64,000 bases of DNA from Phycisphaerales bacterium (GTDB taxonomy: Bacteria; Planctomycetota; Phycisphaerae; Phycisphaerales; UBA1924). Under the pieces are notes generated by a model, which saw only the letters and a list, made by a program, of their open reading frames with translations, had not been told where the DNA came from and did not search any database. The translations under genes and the position numbers were made by a program. The stretch is from NCBI GenBank assembly GCA_015487555.1, contig WFPK01000115.1, positions 1 to 64,000 on the forward strand, written 5' to 3'. Position 1 is the stretch's first letter. Every line of letters begins with the position of its first letter. Positions 27,672 to 36,461 of this stretch are shown in pieces.

Positions 27672-28455
27672 CGTTGATCCCTTTCGATCGTACAAAGATC
27701 ATCAGGCACACGGTCATGAGAATCAACTGGGCCGAGATCAACAATGCCCGATCCATGTCGCTCTGGAGCGCCTGATAGATCGCCAGCGGGAGTGTCTGTG
27801 TGTGTCCTGGGCGGTTGCCTGCGAATGCGATTGTTGCGCCGAACTCGCCCAGCGCCCGTGCCCAGGTCAACGCTGCCCCCCCAACGATCGCCGGGCGCAG
27901 TCCTGGGAGGATAATCTTCCGGATCACCATCGCGCGCGACGCGCCGAGCACCTCGCCAGCGTGTTCCAATCGCCGATCGAGACTCCGCATCCCTGATTCG
28001 AGCGTGATAATCATGAACGGGCTGCTTACAAAGGTCACCGCCAGGATCGCCCCGGCCATCGAGAACGGCAGCCGAACCCCGACGAGATCGAGCAAACGCC
28101 CGATCGGCGAGTTGGCACCCAAGGCCGAGAGCAGCGCGACGCCGCCGACAATCGGAGGCAGCACCATCGGCATCAGCACCACGATCCGGATGAGGCGTGT
28201 CCACCGAGACGAACACCGCGTCATCACCCATGCGATCGGGAACCCATAGACGAGTGAGAGGGCGACAGCACTGAGTGAAACGATCAGTGAGATGCGCAGC
28301 GCATCCCATATTGCTCGTTGGGTGATGATTTCCGAGACTCGGCTCCAGGGCATCTCGAAGAGCAACGAGACCACCGGGACGACAAAGAAGAGCAATCCAA
28401 TCGCAGCCAGCGTGTACAACACCGTGTTGGTCAGGCGTTCGCCGGATCGTGTCAT
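27664..28455 (-). CDS. modB: Molybdate ABC transporter permease
   Basis: AIWDALRISLIVSLSAVALSLVYGFPIAW, VLGASRAMVIRKIILPGLRPAIVGGAALTWARALGEFGATIAFAGNRPGHTQTLPLAIY. Confidence 0.93.
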   Translation of the reverse strand: MTRSGERLTNTVLYTLAAIGLLFFVVPVVSLLFEMPWSRVSEIITQRAIWDALRISLIVSLSAVALSLVYGFPIAWVMTRCSSRWTRLIRIVVLMPMVLPPIVGGVALLSALGANSPIGRLLDLVGVRLPFSMAGAILAVTFVSSPFMIITLESGMRSLDRRLEHAGEVLGASRAMVIRKIILPGLRPAIVGGAALTWARALGEFGATIAFAGNRPGHTQTLPLAIYQALQSDMDRALLISAQLILMTVCLMIFVRSKGINDE

Positions 28456-29279
28456 GGGGATGCTTCCCGGGTGACAAAGCCCAGGTTCGCAAAGATCGCC
28501 TGGGATTGGGATGAGCTGGTGATGAAATCGGCTACGAGCGATCGGGGCGATTGCGCATCGAGTGTGTTGGCTCTTTGGGCGATCCAGGTCTGGGTCTTGA
28601 CCGAGATGCCCGGCGGGAACTCGATCATGCGGACTTTATCCTCGGCTCCTAGGGCATCTGTGCGATAGACAAACCCAAGGTCGCCCTGTCCAAACGCGAC
28701 CTTGCTCAGGACGCCTTGGGCTGCATGCTCATAGGAGACGATCTTGGGCTCGGCTGTTTCCCAGACGCCGAGCTCATCGAGCGCCCGGCGTGTGTAGCGC
28801 CCCGCGGGGACATCGCCTTGGGCGACAATAATCCGCGACGCACGCTCGATGGCGTCGGCGATGGTGCTCGCGGGTGATCCAGAAGGCACAATCGCGACGA
28901 GCTGATTTTCGACGAGCACGCTTGGAAGAGCAAACCCTTCGACGCGCTGCATCTGCTCGTCATCCGCTGAGAGAAAGAGATCGGCGGGTGCGCCAGCGTT
29001 GATCTGCATCGCCAGGGTGTTGGAGCCCGCGAAGATCAACTCGAGATCAATCGCAGGATGAAGGGTTTCAAACTCGGTTTCGATCAATCCAAGTGCCTGG
29101 GCCAGTGAAGAGGCAGCAAAGACGACCACGCGGTCCTGATGATCGCGCTCTGAGCAGCTGACGCTCGTTGCCATGATTCCGCCCAGAACAAGCCACTTTG
29201 CGAGGTATAGCGCAGGATGCCAAGGCCGATCGAGGCGATTTGGTTTCTGGAGCGTGATGCGGAATCCTGGCTTCTTCAT
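28452..29279 (-). CDS. modA: Molybdate ABC transporter substrate-binding protein
   Basis: VVFAASSLAQALGLIETEFETLHPAIDLELIFAGSNTLAMQINAGAPADLFLSADDEQMQRV. Confidence 0.93.
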   Translation of the reverse strand: MKKPGFRITLQKPNRLDRPWHPALYLAKWLVLGGIMATSVSCSERDHQDRVVVFAASSLAQALGLIETEFETLHPAIDLELIFAGSNTLAMQINAGAPADLFLSADDEQMQRVEGFALPSVLVENQLVAIVPSGSPASTIADAIERASRIIVAQGDVPAGRYTRRALDELGVWETAEPKIVSYEHAAQGVLSKVAFGQGDLGFVYRTDALGAEDKVRMIEFPPGISVKTQTWIAQRANTLDAQSPRSLVADFITSSSQSQAIFANLGFVTREASP

Positions 29280-29407
29280 GCTGATTCATTTTAGGCAATC
29301 GGGTTGAAATGATGGAGGATTCAAGTTTTCATCTCAGGATTCAAACACAACATTCGGGGAGAAGAATCAAGAAAAGAGCAATTCATTCAGAAATAGAAGG
29401 AGCAGAT

Positions 29408-29435
29408 TTGACAAATACCCGATACTGAATACACT
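29408..29435 (+). promoter_or_regulatory. Predicted sigma70-type promoter of the lysW operon leader
   Basis: TTGACA (29408-29413) - N16 - TACACT (29430-29435). Confidence 0.5.
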
Positions 29436-29443
29436 CACCCGCT

Positions 29444-29542
29444 ATGAACCAGTTCCACACCAACATGAAATCGACCAAATCGAAAGCCAAAGACGCCAAA
29501 CGCGTCTGGGTTGCGATGTTGGTCGAGGTGTGTATGAGCTAA
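29444..29542 (+). CDS. Candidate lysine-rich leader peptide (32 aa)
   Basis: Not in the ORF track (below 60 aa): MNQFHTNMKSTKSKAKDAKRVWVAMLVEVCMS*; five AAA Lys codons at positions 9, 12, 14, 16, 19. Confidence 0.5.
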   Translation: MNQFHTNMKSTKSKAKDAKRVWVAMLVEVCMS

Positions 29543-29574
29543 GTAAGTTCAACAACCAAGCCCAAGAACAAACG

Positions 29575-29604
29575 CACCCCTGACGCAGAATCAGGGGTGT
29601 TTTT
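29575..29604 (+). terminator. Intrinsic terminator/attenuator hairpin upstream of lysW
   Basis: CACCCCTGA-cgcagaa-TCAGGGGTG followed by TTTTT; perfect 9-bp stem. Confidence 0.85.
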
Positions 29605-29654
29605 CTGTATGTCCGTTTTACAAACTCGTTCCAAACCAATCAGGAGAATCAATC

Positions 29655-29852
29655 ATGAACCAAACAACAACCCAAGCCGAAACCATCGAAGCAACTTGCC
29701 CCGAATGTGACGCAGCGGTCGTCTTCGACCGCTCGCCACTCAACGGCGAGATCGCCAACTGCACCGACTGCACCGCCGAGCTCGAAGTGATCTGCGCCGA
29801 TCCCATCACCCTTGAACTCGCGCCCGAAGTCGAAGAAGACTGGGGCGAATAA
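29655..29852 (+). CDS. lysW: LysW-type amino-group carrier protein
   Basis: CPECDAAVVFDRSPLNGEIANCTDCTAELEVICADP...PEVEEDWGE; diagnostic EDWGE C-terminus. Confidence 0.95.
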   Translation: MNQTTTQAETIEATCPECDAAVVFDRSPLNGEIANCTDCTAELEVICADPITLELAPEVEEDWGE

Positions 29853-29893
29853 GCCTGTTTTTCTCGTGAAATACCCCCAAAAAGGACCACACC

Positions 29894-30781
29894 ATGCACA
29901 TCGCCATGACCTATACCCGATTGCGCACCGAAGAGCGGATGCTCCTTGATGCCTTCGAGCACCTCGGCGTGAACTGCACGCCGATTGATCTGCGGACAAT
30001 CGTTTTCAACCCACTGGTCCCCGGTGAGGGAGGGGGCCAGTGGGAAGATTACGATGCCGTCATTGATCGCTCGGTGAGCCTGACCAACACGCTGACTTCG
30101 GTCGCGATGCTCGAACACTTCGGCATCCGGTGCATCAACCCGCTCGGTGCGATCGAGATTTGTGCTGACAAGCTCGCTACCACGCTGGCGCTTGTTCGGG
30201 CGGGTGTGCCCACGCCTGCGATTCGTGTTGCGACCAATGCCCAGTCCGGGCTCGAAGCGATCGAAGCGATCGGATACCCAGCGGTCATCAAGCCAACGGT
30301 TGGGTCGTGGGGAAGGCTCGTCGCCCGGATCAACGATCGAGACGCAGCCGAAGCGATCCTCGAACACCGCGAGATACTCGGCTCTGTGCAACAAGGTGTG
30401 TTCTACATCCAGGAACACATCGACAAGCCAGACCGAGATATTCGCGTGTTCGTGGTTGGCGGCGAGCCCATCGCAGCGATTATGCGATCGAGCGCGCACT
30501 GGGTGACCAACACCGCCCGCGGCGCAACAGCGCAAGGCATGGAGATCACCGATGAGCTTCGGGAAATCTCGATCAACGCAGCAGCTGCGACGGGGGGCGA
30601 CATCGTGGCGGTCGATCTGCTCGAATGTCCTGATCGTGGGTTGTTGGTCAACGAGCTCAATCATTCGATGGAGTTTCGCAACTCGACCGAGACCACAGGC
30701 GTCAATATCCCCGAACTTGTCGCCCGCCATGTGGTGCGGATCGCTGAAGAGGCACGAGTTGAATCGGAGATTTTGGTATGA
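29894..30781 (+). CDS. lysX: LysX/ArgX-type ATP-grasp ligase
   Basis: YPAVIKPTVGSWGRLVARINDRDAAEAILEHRE, RDIRVFVVGGEPIAAIMR, LLVNELNHSMEFRNS. Confidence 0.9.
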   Translation: MHIAMTYTRLRTEERMLLDAFEHLGVNCTPIDLRTIVFNPLVPGEGGGQWEDYDAVIDRSVSLTNTLTSVAMLEHFGIRCINPLGAIEICADKLATTLALVRAGVPTPAIRVATNAQSGLEAIEAIGYPAVIKPTVGSWGRLVARINDRDAAEAILEHREILGSVQQGVFYIQEHIDKPDRDIRVFVVGGEPIAAIMRSSAHWVTNTARGATAQGMEITDELREISINAAAATGGDIVAVDLLECPDRGLLVNELNHSMEFRNSTETTGVNIPELVARHVVRIAEEARVESEILV

Positions 30782-31806
30782 CGACTCGCATCTCCATCGT
30801 CGGCGGCTCAGGCTACACCGGAGGCGAACTCCTGCGTCTGCTGCATATGCACCCGCAGACCCAGATCGCCCAGGTCTCGTCGCGCAGGCTCAAGGGTCAG
30901 CCGATCCATCGTTCGCATCCAAACCTGCGCGGGCATGTCGATGTGTTGTATTGCACGCCCGACGAGATCGAGCCCTGCGATGTGCTCTTTCTGTGCATGC
31001 CTCATGGCAAGGCTGCGGGCGAGATTGATCGTTGGCGAGCGCTCGCCCCGTTGGTCATCGACCTCTCCGCCGACTTTCGGCTGCGCGATGCCGGCAACTA
31101 TCAATCGTGGTATGGCGAGTCCCACCCATCACCTGAAACCCTCGCCGAGGCGACCTACGGGCTCCCCGAAATCGCCCGCGATCAACTCAATGATGCAAGT
31201 TTGATCTCAGGCGTCGGATGCAACGCCACCGCGATGACCCTCGCGCTGCTGCCACTGGCACGGGCCGGGCTGATCAAGCGGGCGATTGCTGATCTCAAGG
31301 TCGGCTCATCCGAAGCCGGGGCCGAGTCCAGCGCAGGTTCGCACCATCCTGTCCGCGCTCGGACGGCGAGAACCTACTCGCCAGCGGGGCATCGCCATCT
31401 CGCCGAAGTCTTCCAATCACTCGGCCAGTTCGACCTCGACGCCACCATCACCGCCATCGACATGGTGCGAGGCGTGCTCTGCACCGCCCACATCGAACCC
31501 ACCGAGCGCCTCGAAACCAAAGACCTCTGGAAACTCTATCGCCAGGCCTATACCAACGAACCCTTCGTTCGCATCGTCGCCGATCGTTCTGGGCCTAATC
31601 GGTTTCCCGATCCGCGCATCGTCGTCGGGTCAAACCACGCCGATGTCGGGTTTGCGATCGACGAACGATCGGGCCGAATCATCGCCCTGTGCGCCATCGA
31701 CAACCTCGTCAAAGGCGCAGCCGGCTCGGCGGTCCAATCCATGAACATTGCACTGGGCTTCAACGAAACCGCCGGGCTCACCTTCCCCGGACTCCACCCC
31801 GCATAA
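30778..31806 (+). CDS. N-acetyl-gamma-glutamyl/aminoadipyl-phosphate reductase (LysY/ArgC)
   Basis: ISIVGGSGYTGGELLRLLHMHPQTQIAQVSSR, DLSADFRLRDAGNYQSWYG, SGVGCNATAMTLALLPL, NLVKGAAGSAVQSMNIALGFNETAGL. Confidence 0.93.
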   Translation: MTTRISIVGGSGYTGGELLRLLHMHPQTQIAQVSSRRLKGQPIHRSHPNLRGHVDVLYCTPDEIEPCDVLFLCMPHGKAAGEIDRWRALAPLVIDLSADFRLRDAGNYQSWYGESHPSPETLAEATYGLPEIARDQLNDASLISGVGCNATAMTLALLPLARAGLIKRAIADLKVGSSEAGAESSAGSHHPVRARTARTYSPAGHRHLAEVFQSLGQFDLDATITAIDMVRGVLCTAHIEPTERLETKDLWKLYRQAYTNEPFVRIVADRSGPNRFPDPRIVVGSNHADVGFAIDERSGRIIALCAIDNLVKGAAGSAVQSMNIALGFNETAGLTFPGLHPA

Positions 31807-31816
31807 GGATATTTCA

Positions 31817-32659
31817 ATGACCACTACCCACACCCCCCACACCATCGTCATCAAGGTCGGAGGCGGCGAGGGCATCGACCCGACTGCCCTCACCGCCGAA
31901 ATCGCCGAGCTTACCAATGCCGGCAGCCGTGTTGTGCTTGTGCACGGTGGATCGCACGAAACCAATCAACTCGCCGACGCACTCGGGCATCCGACCCGGA
32001 CCATCATCAGCCCCAGCGGCAATCAATCCCGACGAACCGATCGGCAGACCCTCGACATCTTCAAGATGATCTACTGCGGCAAGGTCAACAAGACCATCGT
32101 CGAACACCTCCGAAGCGCAGGCGTCGATGCGATCGGACTCTCGGGGATCGACGCGGGCATCTGGATCGGCTCGCGCAAGTCGGCCATCCGCGCGGTCGAA
32201 GACGGGCGCACGATCATCATCCGCGATGACCTCTCGGGCAGGGTCGAATCGGTCGATGCTGATTTTCTCAATCTGCTCCTTGATGCCGGGCGTATGCCGG
32301 TGTTGACGCCGCCGGCGATCACGCCCGAGGGCATCGCGATCAATGTCGATGCCGATCGGGCCGCCTCGGCGACGGCACGGGCATTGCGGGCCGATGAACT
32401 CTTGCTGCTTTCCAATGTTGCGGGCTTGCTGCGCGATCATACTGATCCCGATTCATTGATTGAAACCGTCGAGCATTCCACGCTCGAAGATGCACAAGGT
32501 GCTGCCAAGGGGCGGATGAAGAACAAGGTGCTCGCTGCCCAAGAGGCCATCATCGGCGGCGTCCCCCGCGTCACCATCGGCTCGGCCGGTGGCATTCGCC
32601 CCATCGAACGGGCCCGCAACGGTGCAGGAACAACCTTTGTGCAGGGAGTCGCGCCATGA
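31817..32659 (+). CDS. lysZ: LysZ/ArgB-type amino acid kinase
   Basis: IVIKVGGGEGIDPTAL, VVLVHGGSHETNQLADALGHPTRTI, INVDADRAASATARALRADELLLLSNVAGLL. Confidence 0.9.
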   Translation: MTTTHTPHTIVIKVGGGEGIDPTALTAEIAELTNAGSRVVLVHGGSHETNQLADALGHPTRTIISPSGNQSRRTDRQTLDIFKMIYCGKVNKTIVEHLRSAGVDAIGLSGIDAGIWIGSRKSAIRAVEDGRTIIIRDDLSGRVESVDADFLNLLLDAGRMPVLTPPAITPEGIAINVDADRAASATARALRADELLLLSNVAGLLRDHTDPDSLIETVEHSTLEDAQGAAKGRMKNKVLAAQEAIIGGVPRVTIGSAGGIRPIERARNGAGTTFVQGVAP

Positions 32660-33744
32660 ACCAAGAAGTCCAGTTTTTGTTCGATCTGGTCAGCGCCCAG
32701 AGTTTCTCAGGCAGCGAACAACCCGCAGCTGCGGTCTTTGTGCGCCATGCAGATTCATTTGGATTCGACACTGAGATTGACCAGGTCGGCAACGCCATCG
32801 CCCATCGCGGCGCATCGGCGGATGATGCCGATATTCATATCGTCCTGCTCGGACACATCGACACCGTCCCCGGCGACATCCCCGTCCGCATCGACGCCGG
32901 CATCCTGCACGGTCGAGGCGCGGTCGATGCCAAAGGCCCGCTCGCCGCGATGCTCATCGCCGCGTCGCGCGCAGAGTTGCCCAGTGGCGTTCGATTGACG
33001 ATTGCCGGGGCAGTGGGGGAGGAAGCTGCGGGCTCGATCGGTGCTCGCCATCTCGTTGAGCAATGGCGACCCGACGCCTGCATCATCGCCGAACCCAGCA
33101 GCGCCCAAGGCGTGACCCTGGGATACAAAGGACGACTCCTCGCCAGAGCGGTCGCCTCATGCCCGAACACCCATTCCGCAGGCAAAGACCCGTCGGCCAG
33201 CGACGAGCTCATCGCATGGTGGGGCGCGGTGCAGCGGCATGTCGATGCGTTCAACGCTCGTCCAACCCGCGGGTTCGATCAAATCCAGGCGAGCATCGAG
33301 CGGATGAGCTCGTCATGCGACGGGCTCACGCAGCGGGCGATCCTTGAAACCGGGTTTCGGCTCCCGCCGACGATGGGCCCTGATGAGCTTATTGCGCTGC
33401 TTGAATCGTTGCCCGCCGAGCGCATCACGATCGAGTTCTCCGGGGCCGAGCATGCCCACGCGACCACGCGCAACGACCCTGTTGTTCGCGCACTTTCCTC
33501 CGCCATCCGATCGCTCGGGTTCACGCCTCGCCCCAAGCTCAAGACCGGCACCGCCGATCTCAATGTCGTCGCGCCGATCTGGCAATGCCCCATCGCCGCC
33601 TATGGCCCCGGCGACAGCAGCCTCGATCACACCCCCAACGAGCACCTGCATCTCGAAGAGTATCAAAGCTCAATCCAGGTGCTCACGCGGGCGATCGCGT
33701 CGCTTGCGACCGAGCTTATCGGGGTAGAGGCTGCAAGCTGCTGA
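32656..33744 (+). CDS. lysK: LysK-type [LysW]-lysine/ornithine hydrolase (M20 family)
   Basis: IVLLGHIDTVPGDIPVRIDAGILHGRGAVDAKGPLAAMLIAA, KLKTGTADLNVVAPIWQCPIAAYGPGDSSLDHTPNEHLHLEEY. Confidence 0.9.
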   Translation: MNQEVQFLFDLVSAQSFSGSEQPAAAVFVRHADSFGFDTEIDQVGNAIAHRGASADDADIHIVLLGHIDTVPGDIPVRIDAGILHGRGAVDAKGPLAAMLIAASRAELPSGVRLTIAGAVGEEAAGSIGARHLVEQWRPDACIIAEPSSAQGVTLGYKGRLLARAVASCPNTHSAGKDPSASDELIAWWGAVQRHVDAFNARPTRGFDQIQASIERMSSSCDGLTQRAILETGFRLPPTMGPDELIALLESLPAERITIEFSGAEHAHATTRNDPVVRALSSAIRSLGFTPRPKLKTGTADLNVVAPIWQCPIAAYGPGDSSLDHTPNEHLHLEEYQSSIQVLTRAIASLATELIGVEAASC

Positions 33745-33746
33745 AC

Positions 33747-35423
33747 TCACTCGGCAGCAGCGATGTGTTCATCCGATCGTATCTTTTTTCGCAATCGAGC
33801 AGCCAGGCGGATGCCGACGAGTTGTTCCTCGTCGATGACTTCATGGGCTCCGCCAGCGCGTATGTCCTCGAAATATCGGTGATACCGAGCGCGGGCGATG
33901 ATGTGGACATCGGGTGCCAGCGAGCGCACCAGCTCGACGATCGCGCAGGCAGCTGCCGGGTCGGGGACGGTGACGATGATTGCCGCTGCCGAGGTGACAC
34001 CGGCGTGTTCGAGCACATCGGCCTGCGTCGCATCACCGATCGTTCCCTTCAATCCAAGCTGACGCGAGAGCCCCGGCGTGCTCGGGTTGAGATCAATCAC
34101 CGAAACACGCTCGGCGATCTGGCTCAGCGATTGCCCGACCACCTGACCCGCAGGCCCAAACCCGATGATGATGATGTGGTTCTCAATCGGAGAAACCTGG
34201 TCATCGGCACGCGTCAGCCCAGGGTCAATCAGCTTGAGTTTGCCCAGGAACTCGACGATGAAGACCGAGAGCCGAGGCGCCAATGCGACCAAGTAAGGCG
34301 TGAGGAAGAGCGTGGTGATCGTCGCCGAGATGATGAGCGTGAAGAGCTCTTCGCTAATCACCGTCCCTCGTCCGACCGCTGCGAGCACAAACGAGAACTC
34401 CCCGACCTGTCCCAGGCAGATCCCGGCTGCGAGCGCATTGGTGTGGGTAAGCCGGAAGGTGCGAAGAATCACCCAGATAATCAGCGCCTTGCCCACGACA
34501 ATCGCAGCGACCAGGGTGAGCACCGCGGGGAGGTGATTGGCGAACCACGCCGGGTCGCCGAGCATACCGATCGAGCTGAAGAACAAGGTGACCAACAGCG
34601 TGCGGATCGACCCGATATCGGCACGAATCTGCGTGGCAAACGGCGATTCCGCCAAGATCATGCCCGCGATAAACGCGCCCAGCGCCGGCGAAAGCCCCAG
34701 CTGGTGCGATCCCCATGCCGATCCGAGCCCCGTCACAATCGCAAGCAGAATCGGCAAGTCCCGATTGCGGTGAAGCGACTCGAACTCAAGCACACGCGGG
34801 ACCACCCATTTGAGGGCGATGTACAGAATCGCGATCAGAATAACCGCCCAAAAGAGTGATTTGAAAATATCAACGCCGACTTGTTCGATCGACCCCTGCT
34901 CGCCCAGCACCGTTACCAAAAGCACCAAAGGCACCACCGCGATGTCCTGCATCAACAAGATGCCCAAGGCGTGGCGCCCGTGGTTGCTTTCGATCTCCGC
35001 CCGCGAGACCAAAAGCCGAAGCACGCAGGCGGTGCTGCTCAGCGCGACCAACGCGCCGATCGCGATCGCCGAGTGCAACGACATCCCAAAGAGCATGGCG
35101 ACCCCTGCGCCGATCCCCAGCGTGACGAGGACTTGGGCGCTTCCGCCTCCGAGTGCTGCCGGACCGAGTTTGCGCAGCCTCGACCATGAAAACTCGAGCC
35201 CGATCGTAAAGAGCAGCAGCGCCACGCCGAGCTCGGCGATGTCGCTCACTTGCGAGGTATTGGAGACAAACGAGAGGGCGTTGGGGCCCAGCAGCGTCCC
35301 CGCAGCAAGGTACCCGAGAATCGGGCTTTGGCGAAGGCGTTCACAGAGGGCCCCGAGCACCAAGGCTGCGAGGAGGAGAATCAGGATATCTAAGAGCACA
35401 TTCCACAAGTCCAACTTGAACAC
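33747..35423 (-). CDS. CPA2-family cation:proton antiporter with TrkA-N domain
   Basis: LGYLAAGTLLGPNALSFV, LGVALLLFTIGLEFS, FIAGMILAESPFATQIRADI, IIIIGFGPAGQVVGQSL (Rossmann). Confidence 0.92.
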   Translation of the reverse strand: MFKLDLWNVLLDILILLLAALVLGALCERLRQSPILGYLAAGTLLGPNALSFVSNTSQVSDIAELGVALLLFTIGLEFSWSRLRKLGPAALGGGSAQVLVTLGIGAGVAMLFGMSLHSAIAIGALVALSSTACVLRLLVSRAEIESNHGRHALGILLMQDIAVVPLVLLVTVLGEQGSIEQVGVDIFKSLFWAVILIAILYIALKWVVPRVLEFESLHRNRDLPILLAIVTGLGSAWGSHQLGLSPALGAFIAGMILAESPFATQIRADIGSIRTLLVTLFFSSIGMLGDPAWFANHLPAVLTLVAAIVVGKALIIWVILRTFRLTHTNALAAGICLGQVGEFSFVLAAVGRGTVISEELFTLIISATITTLFLTPYLVALAPRLSVFIVEFLGKLKLIDPGLTRADDQVSPIENHIIIIGFGPAGQVVGQSLSQIAERVSVIDLNPSTPGLSRQLGLKGTIGDATQADVLEHAGVTSAAAIIVTVPDPAAACAIVELVRSLAPDVHIIARARYHRYFEDIRAGGAHEVIDEEQLVGIRLAARLRKKIRSDEHIAAAE

Positions 35424-35693
35424 CTCGATTCATTTTCTGTTACGCTGCTGATGTTAGCTCCTGCGAAGCAGGGATTGGATGCCGATTCTTTCTCCGGCTC
35501 AATGAGTTGTCCGCTTGGAGGGGCGTGATGTCTGGTAAGGGTAGTGCCCGGAAGACTTTGAAGCACCGTTCGGAATTCTCGGCGTTATCCCCCGTTTCCT
35601 CGGAGGTCGAAAAAACATTCTGATTCAACAAGAATTTGCGAATAATCCGATATATTTATCCCTAAACAGTAGAAATTCTCGTCGGACTAGAAG

Positions 35694-35731
35694 TATAATG
35701 GCGATAAAGGTATCCGGAATAGGTCTTCCGG
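35694..35731 (+). promoter_or_regulatory. Consensus -10 box followed by palindrome upstream of the HAO-like operon
   Basis: TATAAT at 35694-35699; CCGGAA-N6-TTCCGG at 35714-35731. Confidence 0.5.
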
Positions 35732-35756
35732 GCTCAATTTTGGAGGTTTATCCACG

Positions 35757-36461
35757 ATGGCCAAATCAGATGCATCAGCAAGCAGGTCGCCGGTTGCGGG
35801 ATACTTTGTGGGGGTCGGCTTTTTGATTCTCGCGAGCGTCTTCCTGTTGGGAAAGTCATCGGTTGAGATTCCGTTGACCGAGCAACCCCCAGTTCGTGCC
35901 GAGCAGATCATGCCTGGTGCCTTTCGTGTTGCGCTGGCCGACCCTCCGATGGTGAATATCGGGACTTACGACCAGCGCTGCAACGATTGCCATGGGCTCT
36001 TTGAAAATACACGCCCCGAGTATCGTGAGCTGACCCAGCACACCAACATCATCCTCGATCATGGGATCAACGATGGGTGCCTCAACTGCCACGATAAGGG
36101 GGATCGCGAAAAACTTACACTCCGTGGCGGGGGGACGGTCGGGTTCGATCAGGTCGCCCAGCTTTGCGCCCAGTGCCACGGGCCGATCTACCGGGATTGG
36201 CAAAAAGGATCGCACGGCAAGACGATCGGGTATTGGGACACCGATCTGGGCGAGGCGACCAAGCTGACCTGCTCGCAATGCCATGATCCGCACAGCCCGT
36301 CCTTCAAACCAATGCCACCCTTGCCCGGGCCTCATACATTGCGGATGGGTAAGCATTATGCAGATCATGGCGATCTGGTGGACGACAAGAACCCGCTTCA
36401 GCGTTGGCGTCTCGATGAGCACGCCGAATCAGACAGTGCCGAGCAGGGGGGGGACCACTGA
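35757..36461 (+). CDS. Membrane-anchored tetrahaem cytochrome c
   Basis: N-terminal TM; CNDCH, CLNCH, CAQCH, CSQCH. Confidence 0.88.
   Translation: MAKSDASASRSPVAGYFVGVGFLILASVFLLGKSSVEIPLTEQPPVRAEQIMPGAFRVALADPPMVNIGTYDQRCNDCHGLFENTRPEYRELTQHTNIILDHGINDGCLNCHDKGDREKLTLRGGGTVGFDQVAQLCAQCHGPIYRDWQKGSHGKTIGYWDTDLGEATKLTCSQCHDPHSPSFKPMPPLPGPHTLRMGKHYADHGDLVDDKNPLQRWRLDEHAESDSAEQGGDH

Noticed and set aside
29618-30730. 370-aa minus-strand ORF
   Set aside because: Antisense to lysW-lysX, which are clear genes.
33585-34859. 424-aa plus-strand ORF
   Set aside because: Antisense to the cation/proton antiporter; Arg/Asp-rich low-complexity translation typical of shadow frames.
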